Below, piece by piece: positions 51,066 to 60,958 of a stretch of 64,000 nucleotides of DNA; the first letter of the stretch is position 1; every line of letters begins with the position of its first letter. This DNA is from Porticoccus sp041581635. GTDB lineage: Bacteria > Pseudomonadota > Gammaproteobacteria > Pseudomonadales > Porticoccaceae. The DNA lies in assembly GCA_041581635.1 (NCBI GenBank), contig JBFICW010000010.1, forward strand, positions 1 to 64,000, written 5' to 3'. The notes beneath the pieces were generated by a model. It ran no database searches, was not told the origin of the DNA, and worked only from the letters and a program-made list of their open reading frames with translations. The translations under genes were made by a program, and so were the position numbers.

Positions 51066-53659
51066 TACTGGCCATCCCAGAAAGTAGTCACCAACTGTTG
51101 TGGGTCGGTTCGGTGATCGAAATGCTTGTCACTGATGAACCGATTGAAGTCATCCAATAACTTATCAAGCTGGTGCAGCAGGTTCTCCATATCTTCGCGT
51201 TTATCGGAGGTTGTTTCCAACAGTCTCGCTAGGCGGGAGAGTTTCAGGCTGGTTGTTGCTTCGAGTAGTGCGCGTTCTTCTTCTTCAAGCTCACCAACGG
51301 TCGTGTCGGTTTGGGGCAGCTTTATGAGGAGCTGTTGTAATCTTTCAAGCTGAAATAGTAGCGATCGTGGATTACTGTCGTCCAACATAACCAGTTCCAG
51401 TCCCAGTTCAATTCCCCTGCGTACGCGGCCGCGTCTACGGTAGGTGATCATAACTTCCATTGAAATTAATAGCGCAGTCAACAGAGTAGACTGGGTGCTT
51501 TCTTCTGTGACGGGTATCATCAGGCTTCTGACGCTGTTAATGATTTGTCGGGAACGCTCAATGCGTTTTCCCAACTCCATAAAGCGCCAGCCAACACCGC
51601 GGATCATACTTTCCTGCATTAACCCGGATAAAGCCGCGAGTCCGGTTACCAGTGGATCAAGTGCCTCCTCGGGCGCTGAGGTTAGACCGCCAGCCAGGGT
51701 GACATCCAAATCATCCAGCGCATCTCGTAAGTCGTTGATGACGCGTATGGTATCGGTCGATAGTAGTTCCTTGGATTCATCTGCACTGGAGAGCATGGCG
51801 TTCAATGTTGATTTGATACTACCAACGCGGCTGTCATCCAATATGATCAACAGTAACTCCTCCTCGGGGGAGGCTAGAAGTTCATCTGGGGCATCTATGA
51901 ACCCGGGTAAAGTAACCGTAATCTGGGTGACAGTTTGCAGCAAAATTCGCCTGGCATCGGGGCTAATGGGATCTTCGCCATTAAGCAGTACGAAAACGGT
52001 ACGCAATAATCGTAGTGATGCCTCTGCTCTCTCCGCATAGCGTCCCATCCAGTACAAATTTTCCACTACGCGGCTGGGTAAACTGAGTAGTGCGGAATCC
52101 TTGGTGGCCCGGGAAATTTCAGGTGTAGTTTCGAAAACGATGGTGCGTTCTGGTTCAGTGGCTGTGACCCAGGTGTCTTTACTGGGGCTACCGGCTTGCA
52201 TACTGATAACCTGGCCATGGGTGTGTGTGCTAATGCGGGTAAGGCCGCCGGGGAGCACCATGTATGATTTGTCGGTTGCTACTGAAAATGTGCGCAGTAT
52301 TGTTGGTCTGGGCTCAAGCTTCCCTTCTGAAAAAGCGGGTGTATAGGATTTCTCCAGGCGCACTTGGGCAACAAATTGAAGCGGTTTTTTGTGAATAGTA
52401 GCAAGTAATTGGTTTATTTGTTCTTCACTTAGATCACCACCCCAAACACTTTTTATACCACTACCGCGATAGGTGGGTTTGATAATTAACTCGCGGATAT
52501 TAGCTGTGACGAACTGTAAATCTTGCTCATCTCCACACCAGTAAGTCTTGACTGAATCCAGTCGCAGTTCTCGGCCCAGTAAGTGTTTGCTGATTTGTGG
52601 TAAATATTTAAGCAGCGTGGGATTTTCCAATACCCCTGAACCCAAGGGGTTGGCAATAACCACTTGTCTGGTGCGCACAACTTCCAGTAAGCCCGGTACG
52701 CCAAGTAACGAATCACTGCGCAGTTCAACGGGGTCACAAAAAATGTCGTCCACACGGCGAAGAATGACATCAACTCGTTTCAATCCGTCGAGAGACTTCA
52801 TCCACAAGAAGCCATTGCGTACCAGCAGGTCGCCACTTTGAACTAATGGAAAGCCAAGGTAGTTAGCCAGGTGGGCATGTTCAAAATAGGTTTCGTTCTG
52901 GCCGCCAGGGGTGAGCACCACAATGAGGGGCTCTTCTTCCGAAGCGGAAAGAGAAGACAGCTTCAGGCGTAGGCGTTGATAAAAACTGGCGAGACGATGT
53001 ACGTGGCTGTCGCGGAATAGACTGGGGAAAACGCGTGACATCACTGTGCGGTTTTCCAAGACGTAACCGGCTCCGCTGGGAGCCTGGGTTCGGTCTGATA
53101 GTACACACATGTTGCCGCCGCGTTGGCGCACCATGTCAACGGCATGCAGTATGAGTTCGTGTTCCCCGGGTAATTGGATGCCCTGGCAGGCACGTAAAAA
53201 TCCACCGTGGCTAAAAAGTGCTTCTGGCGGCAATGCTCCGTGGCGCAATAGCGTGCGTGAACCATATAGGTCGCGCAATACCAAGTTGAATAATTCTGCC
53301 CGCTCTAGCAGTCCGGCTTCAATCTGCCCCCAATCCTCGCTGTCGATAATATAAGGTACTGGATCAAGCTCCCAGTTGCTGCTGGGGCCATGATCTCGTC
53401 CATAGATATTATATGTGGCACCATCGTCCCGGAGGATGCGGCGTGCTTTTTGTGCGCGCTCATACAACACCTCGGGACCCAGGTCGCGCAGGCTGTTGAG
53501 TAAATAACCCCATTGAGGTTTGACGCTGCTATCTTGAGCACAGGCCTCATCCAGTTCCCGTAGGCCGCTAAGACTGTGGTATTCAAGAGTCTCAGCCACC
53601 GATGATTGGGACTGAGACTGGGTCTGGCCAAGGGGCTGAGGGTCGCTGGGGTTGGTCAC
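51065..53659 (-). CDS. Circularly permuted ATP-grasp / alpha-E domain fusion
   Basis: This 864-residue protein fuses a type 2 circularly permuted ATP-grasp domain (about 55-510) to an alpha-E domain (about 530-855). ATP-grasp marks are LSDRTQAPSGAGYVLENRTVM, VVLTPGGQNETYFEHAHLAN, VDVILRRVDDIFCDP, IANPLGSGVLENP and a lysine-rich LIIKPTYRGSG. The alpha-E part opens with LPSRVVENLYWMGRYAERAE. This family is predicted to form amide or peptide bonds with ATP. The same two domains occur as separate proteins at 58136 and 57201, so the locus holds two versions of the pair. It is followed, coupled, by a transglutaminase. Confidence 0.93.
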   Translation of the reverse strand: MTNPSDPQPLGQTQSQSQSSVAETLEYHSLSGLRELDEACAQDSSVKPQWGYLLNSLRDLGPEVLYERAQKARRILRDDGATYNIYGRDHGPSSNWELDPVPYIIDSEDWGQIEAGLLERAELFNLVLRDLYGSRTLLRHGALPPEALFSHGGFLRACQGIQLPGEHELILHAVDMVRQRGGNMCVLSDRTQAPSGAGYVLENRTVMSRVFPSLFRDSHVHRLASFYQRLRLKLSSLSASEEEPLIVVLTPGGQNETYFEHAHLANYLGFPLVQSGDLLVRNGFLWMKSLDGLKRVDVILRRVDDIFCDPVELRSDSLLGVPGLLEVVRTRQVVIANPLGSGVLENPTLLKYLPQISKHLLGRELRLDSVKTYWCGDEQDLQFVTANIRELIIKPTYRGSGIKSVWGGDLSEEQINQLLATIHKKPLQFVAQVRLEKSYTPAFSEGKLEPRPTILRTFSVATDKSYMVLPGGLTRISTHTHGQVISMQAGSPSKDTWVTATEPERTIVFETTPEISRATKDSALLSLPSRVVENLYWMGRYAERAEASLRLLRTVFVLLNGEDPISPDARRILLQTVTQITVTLPGFIDAPDELLASPEEELLLIILDDSRVGSIKSTLNAMLSSADESKELLSTDTIRVINDLRDALDDLDVTLAGGLTSAPEEALDPLVTGLAALSGLMQESMIRGVGWRFMELGKRIERSRQIINSVRSLMIPVTEESTQSTLLTALLISMEVMITYRRRGRVRRGIELGLELVMLDDSNPRSLLFQLERLQQLLIKLPQTDTTVGELEEEERALLEATTSLKLSRLARLLETTSDKREDMENLLHQLDKLLDDFNRFISDKHFDHRTDPQQLVTTFWDGQ

Positions 53660-53756
53660 ATTCTACCTGTTGAAATTCGTTGTGATTCTGAGGTCTACAA
53701 GTGGCCTATTATATACAAGTTGTCCTAAATAAGCGGGCATCACGAAGCTCGTGCAA

Positions 53757-56700
53757 TTATTTCCGCCGGGGGGTTCGCATATCCAGAATGTAAGGGTACT
53801 CCCCCGGTGATTCTTCAGGTGGTGGCTCCATGGGTCTTGGTGCCTGTTGGTTGGGGAAAAACTCCCTGATAGCATTGACTTCAGGTCGTGGGGTAAATGG
53901 CCCCTGTGTGTGGCTCACTGTTTCAAAGCGGTTGATCCGTCGGGATTCAGCTTCAAACGAATTGACCGGGAAGGTTTCGTAGCTGCGCCCCCCGGGATGA
54001 GATACGTGGTAGGTGCAGCCCCCGATGGAGCGTCCGTTCCAGGTATCAATTAGGTCGAAGGTCAGTGGTACGTGGACACCAATGAGAGGATGTAGGGCTG
54101 ATGGTGGCTGCCAGGCGCGATAACGTACCCCGCCAACGTATTCGCCATGGCGCCCGGTGCTACGCATGGGTACGCGGCGACCGTTACACGATAGAATGTA
54201 TCTTCCCTCGGTTAACCCCGTAGCTCTTAGCTGCAAGCGCTCAACTGAGGAGTCGACATAACGGGAGGTGCCAAAACTACTACTTTCCTCTCCCAACACA
54301 TGCCACGGCTCCACTGCCCAACGCAATTCAATTTCGATGTCATCCAGTTGGACTCGACCATAATGTGGAAAACGAAATTCTTCAAAGGCCGCCAGCCATT
54401 CCAGTTCAAAGGGGTAGCCATGTGCTTGAAGGTCTTCGACGACAGATTTCATATCCTGCCAGATGTGATGTGGCAGCATGAAACGATCGTGAAGTTCTGT
54501 GCCCCAGCGAATCAGTGGTTTTTGATAGGGCTTATCCCAGAAGCGCGCGACTAAGCAGCGCAGCAATAGTGCCTGCACCAGAGCCATACGACTATGTGGC
54601 GGCATTTCAAAGCCACGAAACTCCAGAATTCCCAGACGACCGGTGGCGCTATTAGGGGAGTAGAGCTTGTCGATACAAAATTCTGCCCGGTGGGTATTGC
54701 CGGTAATATCAATGAGAAGGTTGCGTAATAATCTGTCAACTAACCACGGCTGTGGGACTTCGCCATCAGACATTTGTGAAAAGGCAACTTCTAGCTCATA
54801 AAGCATTTCATCACGGCCTTCATCGACTCGCGGTGCCTGGCTCGTGGGTCCAATAAACATACCTGAGAATAAATAGGAGAGACTGGGGTGATGCTGCCAA
54901 AACGTGATTAGGCTTCTCAGTAGGTCAGGCCGTCGAAGTATTGGACTGTCCGCCGGGGTCGCGCCTCCCAGAGTAATATGATTTCCTCCACCGGTACCGG
55001 TATGGCGGCCATCGAGCATGAACTTCTCAGTGGATAGCCGTGATAAACGGGCTTCCTCATAGAGTGAGGTCGTGGTTGCAACCAACTCCTCCCAATTATT
55101 GGATGGGTGTACATTCACTTCAATCACCCCGGGATCTGGGGTGACCAATAGTTTTTGCATACGAGGATCCCGAGGGGGTTCGTAGCCTTCAACAATAACG
55201 GGTAACTTCAGGGCGACGGCTGTCTCTTCAATGGCGGCAATTAATTCAACGTAGTCCTCAAGATACTCCAGAGGGGGCATAAAAATATGCAATCGACCCG
55301 CTCTGGCTTCAACGCACATAGCAGTGCGCACAACATTTTCATAGTCGGTGGAGGCGTCGTCGTTCTCAGCATCAGAAATATCGTCTTCGTCCACCCCTTC
55401 TGGTTCGGAAAAATGCATCTCTGAACGCTTGGCCAGATCCTCGCGCGGCTCAAATGGATCGCGCTGAGGACGAACGTTGTCCGCTTTCTCTGCCAGCTCA
55501 GGTAAATCGTTAAGGGGTAGGCGCAGTCCCATGGGCGAATCGCCGGGAATAAGCGTGATCCTCTCTCGTTTCATTGGCCACAGACTGCTGCGCCAGATTT
55601 TCTGGTTTTCTTCGAGTGGCCAGCCGGTACTTCGCTCCAGAGGAATCACTACGCCTGATGGAACAGTAAAGCCTTGCTCGATCAAACGAGCCAGCCGACG
55701 ACGATCCAGATCACCCTTGATCTTTTGTGCCAATATATCCAGATTTTTTGGCAGGTTTTGTTCCTGCATCAGATAGTAAAGGCCGTCTTCGTAGGCCAGC
55801 TGGCAGCATCTTCGTGGCAGGGATATTAGGTCGCACAGATAGCGCCCAAATCGAACGGCATCGTTTATATCCAGTCCGTAGTTTTTGTCGATTCTCGCCA
55901 AAAATTCTGGGTTTTTCCATAATGGCTCGCCGTCTTTTCGCCAGAATACACCCAATGCCCAGCGGGGAATTTCTTCCCCCGGATACCATTTTCCCTGGCC
56001 ATAGTGCAGTAGCCCTTCCGGGGCATATCGATCGCGTAAGCGGAGTAGCAGCGTCTTTGCCAGGCTGAGCTTGTCATCACCTAAGGCATCGGTGTTCCAC
56101 TGTGTCGATTCCATGTCATCAATGGAGACAAAAGTCGGCTCACCTCCCATGGTCAGGCGCACATCGTTTTTCTCAAACTCCTTGTCTACCGCTTTACCCA
56201 GCGCCAATATTTGTTGCCACTGCTCTTCGCTGTATGGCTTAGTGACTCGTGGGTCTTCGAGTATTCGCTCCACGGTATTACTGAAATCGAATTCCACCTC
56301 ACATTTGTCCGTCGCCCCGGCGATGGGGGCAGCGGAAACGGGGTGTGGAGTACAGGCGAGAGGTATATGCCCCTCACTGGCAAACAGGCCCGAAGTGGGG
56401 TCAAGTCCCACCCAGCCGGCACCGGGCAGGAACACTTCGCACCAGGCATGCAGGTCTGTAAAATCTTCCTCTGCGCCCGAGGGGCCATCTAACGATTTTT
56501 CATCTGGCTTCAGTTGCACAAGATAGCCGGAGGCAAAGCGTGCGGCGAGACCGAGATGTCTTAAGAGTTGTACCAGTAGCCAAGCAGAATCTCGGCAAGA
56601 GCCTTTGGCTTTTTCCAGCGTCTCTTCCGGGCTTTGTACCCCAGGTTCCAGGCGTACCAGGTATTCAATTTCACCTTGAACCTGCTGGTTCAGTTCCACC

Positions 56701-57134
56701 ATAAAGTCATTGATGGGGCGTTTTTTTACGTCTACCGAGGCCAGAAACTGGTTAAATAAGGGGCCGCCTTCCAGCTTTTCCAGGTAGGGTAGTAACTCCT
56801 TTTTAACCTGCTTGCTGTATTCAAAGGGAAAGTCTTCCGCGTACTCTTCTACAAAAAAGTCAAAGGGGTTGATTACCGTCATATCGGCGATGACTTCTAC
56901 GTCCACCTCAAACTCTGTGCATTTCTCTGGGAAAACCAGCCGGGCTAAATAATTTCCAAAGGCATCTTGCTGCCAGTTGATGAAATGCTCTTCCGGTTTG
57001 ATTTTCAGGCTATAGCTGTGGATCGGGGTGCGTGAGTGGGGCGCTGGGCGCAGGCGCACGGTGTGTGGCGACATGCTTACTGGCCGGTCGAATTTGTAAG
57101 AAGTACGATGGTTAATCGCTACACGGATAGTCAT
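53757..57134 (-). CDS. Transglutaminase-DUF2126 protein
   Basis: This 1125-residue protein has an N-terminal transglutaminase domain (about 1-290). Its triad lies in KAKGSCRDSAWLLVQLL, DLHAWCEVFLPGAGWVGLDPTSG. A long DUF2126 region follows (about 310-1100) with RLTMGGEPTFVSIDDMES, RWALGVFWRKDGEPLW, LDGRHTGTGGGNHITLGGATP and LEFRGFEMPPHSRMALVQALL. DUF2126 resembles a glutamine-synthetase or amidoligase-like fold and is placed by comparative genomics in the same predicted peptide-handling system as alpha-E and CP ATP-grasp proteins. The gene lies 66 bases after the alpha-E gene and 97 before the fusion gene. Confidence 0.92.
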   Translation of the reverse strand: MTIRVAINHRTSYKFDRPVSMSPHTVRLRPAPHSRTPIHSYSLKIKPEEHFINWQQDAFGNYLARLVFPEKCTEFEVDVEVIADMTVINPFDFFVEEYAEDFPFEYSKQVKKELLPYLEKLEGGPLFNQFLASVDVKKRPINDFMVELNQQVQGEIEYLVRLEPGVQSPEETLEKAKGSCRDSAWLLVQLLRHLGLAARFASGYLVQLKPDEKSLDGPSGAEEDFTDLHAWCEVFLPGAGWVGLDPTSGLFASEGHIPLACTPHPVSAAPIAGATDKCEVEFDFSNTVERILEDPRVTKPYSEEQWQQILALGKAVDKEFEKNDVRLTMGGEPTFVSIDDMESTQWNTDALGDDKLSLAKTLLLRLRDRYAPEGLLHYGQGKWYPGEEIPRWALGVFWRKDGEPLWKNPEFLARIDKNYGLDINDAVRFGRYLCDLISLPRRCCQLAYEDGLYYLMQEQNLPKNLDILAQKIKGDLDRRRLARLIEQGFTVPSGVVIPLERSTGWPLEENQKIWRSSLWPMKRERITLIPGDSPMGLRLPLNDLPELAEKADNVRPQRDPFEPREDLAKRSEMHFSEPEGVDEDDISDAENDDASTDYENVVRTAMCVEARAGRLHIFMPPLEYLEDYVELIAAIEETAVALKLPVIVEGYEPPRDPRMQKLLVTPDPGVIEVNVHPSNNWEELVATTTSLYEEARLSRLSTEKFMLDGRHTGTGGGNHITLGGATPADSPILRRPDLLRSLITFWQHHPSLSYLFSGMFIGPTSQAPRVDEGRDEMLYELEVAFSQMSDGEVPQPWLVDRLLRNLLIDITGNTHRAEFCIDKLYSPNSATGRLGILEFRGFEMPPHSRMALVQALLLRCLVARFWDKPYQKPLIRWGTELHDRFMLPHHIWQDMKSVVEDLQAHGYPFELEWLAAFEEFRFPHYGRVQLDDIEIELRWAVEPWHVLGEESSSFGTSRYVDSSVERLQLRATGLTEGRYILSCNGRRVPMRSTGRHGEYVGGVRYRAWQPPSALHPLIGVHVPLTFDLIDTWNGRSIGGCTYHVSHPGGRSYETFPVNSFEAESRRINRFETVSHTQGPFTPRPEVNAIREFFPNQQAPRPMEPPPEESPGEYPYILDMRTPRRK

Positions 57135-57200
57135 TTGTACTTACCGCCTTTCGCCTGTTCGGCTGTATTTTGTGGCTATATCAAAGTTAGGAGGGGTGAT

Positions 57201-58139
57201 TTATGTCTGATCCGTCAGGAACCAGGTAGTTTCGATTGTGCCGTTCAAGGTTATTAATCTCGCTTGGAATTGGTCGATAAATGCGTGCAGTTCTTCTCTG
57301 GTGCGAACTTCTGGGTCAAAACGGGACAGTTTGCGACGTGCTTGATCCAGCAGTTCAAGCGCACCCTTGTTGTTTTTTAGGGGGGCCAGCTCCTGGCGCA
57401 TGCCGTTGAGACAGAACTTCACCGAGCGAGGTAATTTACTCTCGCGCAGAACGAAGTTCACCATTGGTGCAGCGTCCACTTGGGGGCCTATTTCTCGGCG
57501 ATAAGCACCCATGGCAGATAGGGATTTTAGTAAGCTGGCCCATATCAGTGGATCCACTGTACTGTGGTGGCGTTCGTCACCCAGCAAGGTCGCAGCACCA
57601 ACGTCGATTACTCGGGTGGTCATGTCGGCCCGCTCCAGCAGTTTCCCCAGCTTGATAAAACGGTAGGCGTGGCCACGGGGCAGGGTTGATACCATCATGC
57701 CGTTGATCATTTGGCATCGCGCGATGATGGTTTCCATGAACTCGTGACGGTTGCGCCGACCCACGGACTTTTCGGCATACTCCTGAGCGTAGAGAAAAAG
57801 TTCATTGACGTGCTCCCATACTTCCTCTGGTAATACGTCCCGGGTCGTGCGCACATTTTCGCGAGCGGCACGTATGGCGTGGTATATGCTGCAGCTGTTA
57901 TCCAGGTCGGCGATTAAAAACCTCAGTACATTCTGTTCGTTGTAGGCCCTGTGGTTTTGTTCAAATAATGGCTCGGCATCGAGAATTCTCACCAGTATGT
58001 CCCAATCCGGAGCAGACCCTTTGGGAATATCCATCGCCATATGGGAGTAGGCGTGAATCAGCCGCGCGGTATCCTCAGCACGCTCCAGATAACGGGCCAT
58101 CCAGAATAGCCTCTCTGCAACCCTCGATAGCATGGTCAT
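57201..58139 (-). CDS. Alpha-E domain protein
   Basis: This 312-residue, mainly helical protein is an alpha-E protein: MLSRVAERLFWMARYLERAEDTARLI is the family opening, with RENVRTTRDVLPEEVWEHVNE and FIKLGKLLERADMTTRVIDV later. It has many conserved Glu and Arg residues but no known activity; the family is always linked to CP ATP-grasp proteins. It overlaps the ATP-grasp gene by 4 bases (ATGA), so the two are translationally coupled and probably work as one unit, like the fused version at 51065. Confidence 0.92.
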   Translation of the reverse strand: MTMLSRVAERLFWMARYLERAEDTARLIHAYSHMAMDIPKGSAPDWDILVRILDAEPLFEQNHRAYNEQNVLRFLIADLDNSCSIYHAIRAARENVRTTRDVLPEEVWEHVNELFLYAQEYAEKSVGRRNRHEFMETIIARCQMINGMMVSTLPRGHAYRFIKLGKLLERADMTTRVIDVGAATLLGDERHHSTVDPLIWASLLKSLSAMGAYRREIGPQVDAAPMVNFVLRESKLPRSVKFCLNGMRQELAPLKNNKGALELLDQARRKLSRFDPEVRTREELHAFIDQFQARLITLNGTIETTWFLTDQT

Positions 58140-59584
58140 TTGTTATTCTCCACGATCCAGGTGTCTTTACTGCCGCCACCCTGGGATGAATTGACGACCA
58201 GAGAACCCTTGGTCAGAGCGACGCGAGTTAAGCCACCGGGTGTTACCCAGGTGTCCTTGGCGTGCAGGATGAAAGGGCGCAGGTCCAGATGTCTGGGTTC
58301 TACGGCGTGATCAACAAAGGTGGGCGCGGTGGATAGAGCCAATGTGGGCTGGGCAATATAATTGCGCGGGTTTTCTTCTATCAATTTAGCGAACTTTGCT
58401 CTGGTAGTCTTAGAGGCATGGGGGCCGACCATCAGACCATAACCTCCTGATTCATTGGCGGGTTTTACCACTAACTTGTCGAGGTTTTCTAGTACGTAGT
58501 TTCGATCCTTCTCATTCGTGCACAGGTAGGTTTTGACGCTAGCCAGTTTGGGTTCTTCCTTTAGATAGTAGCGAATCATGTCTGGCACGTAGGCATACAC
58601 GACCTTATCGTCGGCGACACCCGAACCGGGAGCGTTTGCTATGGCAACGTTACCTGCTGTCCATGCGCGCATGATGCCGGGTACTCCCAGTGTTGAGTCT
58701 TTCCGGAAAACTTCGGGATCCAGAAAGCTGTCATCGATGCGACGGTAGACCACGTCGACTCGGATTGGGCCGTCAACGGTGCGCATATAGACGTAATCGT
58801 CATCGCTGACGAATAGATCGTTACCTTCCACGAGTTCAGCGCCCATACTTTGGGCGAGAAAGGCATGTTCGAAATAGGCTGAGTTATAGATGCCGGGTGT
58901 GAGTACCACAATGCAGGGGCGACTCTGATCCTGGGGAGAGAGAGAAGCCAGAGTGCTGTATAGCCGGGAAGGGTAGTCGTCGAGCGGTAAGATACTGTAA
59001 TTTTCGAAGAGTTCCGGTAGTACGCGTTTGGTGATTTCCCGGTTCTCTAGCATGTAGGAAACGCCAGAGGGCACCCGTAGGTTGTCCTCCAGTACGTAGA
59101 ATTTACCATTCTTGTCGCGCACTAAATCAGAGCCGCAGATATGGGCCCATGCACCATACCGAGGCGAAACACCGGCACACTGAGGTCTGTAGTCGCCAGA
59201 GTTTAGGACAATTTCGGGAGGTACAATGCCATCGGCCAATATTTTTTGTTTGTTGTAGATGTCATCGATAAAGCAGTTCAGGGCTTTGCTGCGTTGTGCT
59301 AATCCAAGTCGAACTTTGTCCCACTCTTTTGCTTTGATCACGCGAGGGATAATATCGAAAGGCCAAGCCCGGTCGATATTTTTGCCTTCACTGTAGATGG
59401 TAAAAGAGATTCCCATGTCGCGGATGGCAAGCTCTGCAGCAGAACGGTAGTTTGATAATTCATCGTGTGAAAGATTTTTTAGTAGATTTACCAGGGGGCG
59501 GGCAGCCACGCGTGGTTTGCCGTTTGGGGTGATCAGCTCATCGAAGAAGGAGCCTGGATCGTAGTTGTTCCAGCTTTTGTTCAT
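58136..59584 (-). CDS. Circularly permuted ATP-grasp protein (stand-alone)
   Basis: This 482-residue type 2 circularly permuted ATP-grasp enzyme has WPFDIIPRVIKAKEWDKVRLGLAQR, LEDNLRVPSGVSYMLENREI, VVLTPGIYNSAYFEHAFLAQ, VDVVYRRIDDSFLDP and LVVKPANESGGYGLMVG. It is predicted to ligate an amino acid or peptide with ATP; the product is not known for this family as far as I recall. It is first in the six-gene run, coupled to the alpha-E gene. The MoxR gene lies 270 bases upstream on the same strand. Confidence 0.93.
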   Translation of the reverse strand: MNKSWNNYDPGSFFDELITPNGKPRVAARPLVNLLKNLSHDELSNYRSAAELAIRDMGISFTIYSEGKNIDRAWPFDIIPRVIKAKEWDKVRLGLAQRSKALNCFIDDIYNKQKILADGIVPPEIVLNSGDYRPQCAGVSPRYGAWAHICGSDLVRDKNGKFYVLEDNLRVPSGVSYMLENREITKRVLPELFENYSILPLDDYPSRLYSTLASLSPQDQSRPCIVVLTPGIYNSAYFEHAFLAQSMGAELVEGNDLFVSDDDYVYMRTVDGPIRVDVVYRRIDDSFLDPEVFRKDSTLGVPGIMRAWTAGNVAIANAPGSGVADDKVVYAYVPDMIRYYLKEEPKLASVKTYLCTNEKDRNYVLENLDKLVVKPANESGGYGLMVGPHASKTTRAKFAKLIEENPRNYIAQPTLALSTAPTFVDHAVEPRHLDLRPFILHAKDTWVTPGGLTRVALTKGSLVVNSSQGGGSKDTWIVENNK

Positions 59585-59854
59585 CTACTTTGCTCTCAGA
59601 CCTTTTCGGTCATTGGTTTCTAGTCGAAGATACGTTCCTTAATAAATGCTGCAACACGCGTGCCATATTTGTTGAGAAAAGAAGTAAAAATATTTAGCTG
59701 GCGGGCGTCTTGTAGAGTTTAGTCCGGTATTGCCTGGATGAGTATTGAAGATTTCGAGGGTGGAACGTTTTAGAGACACAAAGAATTCTGGTGTTGGCTG
59801 CCTGCGTGATACTGCAGGCCTGTATCCTTCTAAAAAAGATGGGCTTGATCGTTG

Positions 59855-60958
59855 TTATTGGAAGTGATGTCGTTGCTCGTAAACCTCCTTCCAATGTGAG
59901 CCTTTTTTGAGCGAGACCTCTGTTTCAAAATAGTGCTTCATTCGGCGCTTATCTTCTTTATTGTCTTTTAATGCCGCACCCATTAAAAAGTTTACTAAAT
60001 CAGATAGCTGGATTTCACTGTTCCGGTAATAGTAGGCGTGAACCCCCATCGCGTGAACGACAGAGATGGCTTCTGCTGTAGACATGACCGTGGCGGCCAG
60101 CCTGTCGGTGCTTCGTCCATCGAGTGTTTGTCCATTGCGGAGTTCATGAAAGATGGTCACCAAAACTTCAATGACTTCCGGAGAGGGCGTCACCTCCACA
60201 CCGGATGCTCGGATGAGTTTTTCGGCTTCCCGTGCCACTACGTCGATCTCATCATGAATATTTCGAATGGGCGCGATAGTTTCGAAATTCATTCTCCGCT
60301 TCAACGCGGCGCTCATTTCATGAACACCTTTATCTAAGGAGTTTGAAGTGGCAATAATATTAAAGCCATCTCTTGCATAGACAATGGCGTCTTCCCCTTC
60401 AAGTTCTGGAATCTGTATTTGTCGTTCAGATAAAATTGAGAGAATCGAGTCCTGAATAAATTGCGGGCAACGGGCTATCTCTTCAAAGCGAACCAGCTGA
60501 CCTTTTATCATACCCTGATAGATAGGGCTGGCGATCAAGGCTTGTTTGGTTGGGCCGGTATTTTTTAATTGTGCTTCATTCCAGCTATATAAAAGCTGAT
60601 TGGTATTCGTAATGGCGCCGCCCTGGACGGTTAACGTGGATTGCCCGGATACCGCGCAGGCCAATAATTCAGAGAGCCAGGATTTTGCGGTGCCAGGTTC
60701 ACCAATTAACATCGCACCACGGTTAGTGGCAAGGTTAATGATAATTCGTGTGATCAGTTCTCGAGGCCCTACAAATTTCGGTTCAATTGCCAGTTCTCTG
60801 TCGCCCAGAATAAATTTCTCGACAGCGAAAGGCGATAAATTCCAGCCAGGTGGTATCGAACCGGCATCGCGTTGAGAAAGCAGGTCTAATTCTTCTCTGT
60901 AGGTTTGTTCTGCGGCAGGCCGCTGAATTGCTTTATCATTCATAAAGGTTGGTCCCAT
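59855..60958 (-). CDS. MoxR-family AAA ATPase
   Basis: This roughly 367-residue AAA+ ATPase has Walker A in RGAMLIGEPGTAKSWLSELL, Walker B and sensor in VRFEEIARCPQFIQDSILSIL and FNIIATSNSLDKGVHEMSAALKRRMNFE, with an Arg finger in ALKRRMNF. MoxR proteins are chaperone-like and usually work with a VWA-domain partner, which is not found next to this gene. I start at the ATG at 60958, whose TAATG overlaps the stop of the GspE-fusion gene; an ATG five codons later is also possible. The two are thus coupled, which suggests that their products work together. Confidence 0.88.
   Translation of the reverse strand: MGPTFMNDKAIQRPAAEQTYREELDLLSQRDAGSIPPGWNLSPFAVEKFILGDRELAIEPKFVGPRELITRIIINLATNRGAMLIGEPGTAKSWLSELLACAVSGQSTLTVQGGAITNTNQLLYSWNEAQLKNTGPTKQALIASPIYQGMIKGQLVRFEEIARCPQFIQDSILSILSERQIQIPELEGEDAIVYARDGFNIIATSNSLDKGVHEMSAALKRRMNFETIAPIRNIHDEIDVVAREAEKLIRASGVEVTPSPEVIEVLVTIFHELRNGQTLDGRSTDRLAATVMSTAEAISVVHAMGVHAYYYRNSEIQLSDLVNFLMGAALKDNKEDKRRMKHYFETEVSLKKGSHWKEVYEQRHHFQ

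Noticed and set aside
59797..59825. Possible terminator between the MoxR and ATP-grasp genes
   Set aside because: CCTGC and GCAGG can pair, but no T-run follows in the minus direction, so I did not list it.
59855..60958. MoxR/VWA pair
   Set aside because: MoxR usually pairs with an adjacent VWA gene; the only VWA genes in the window are about 53 kb away and part of another operon.
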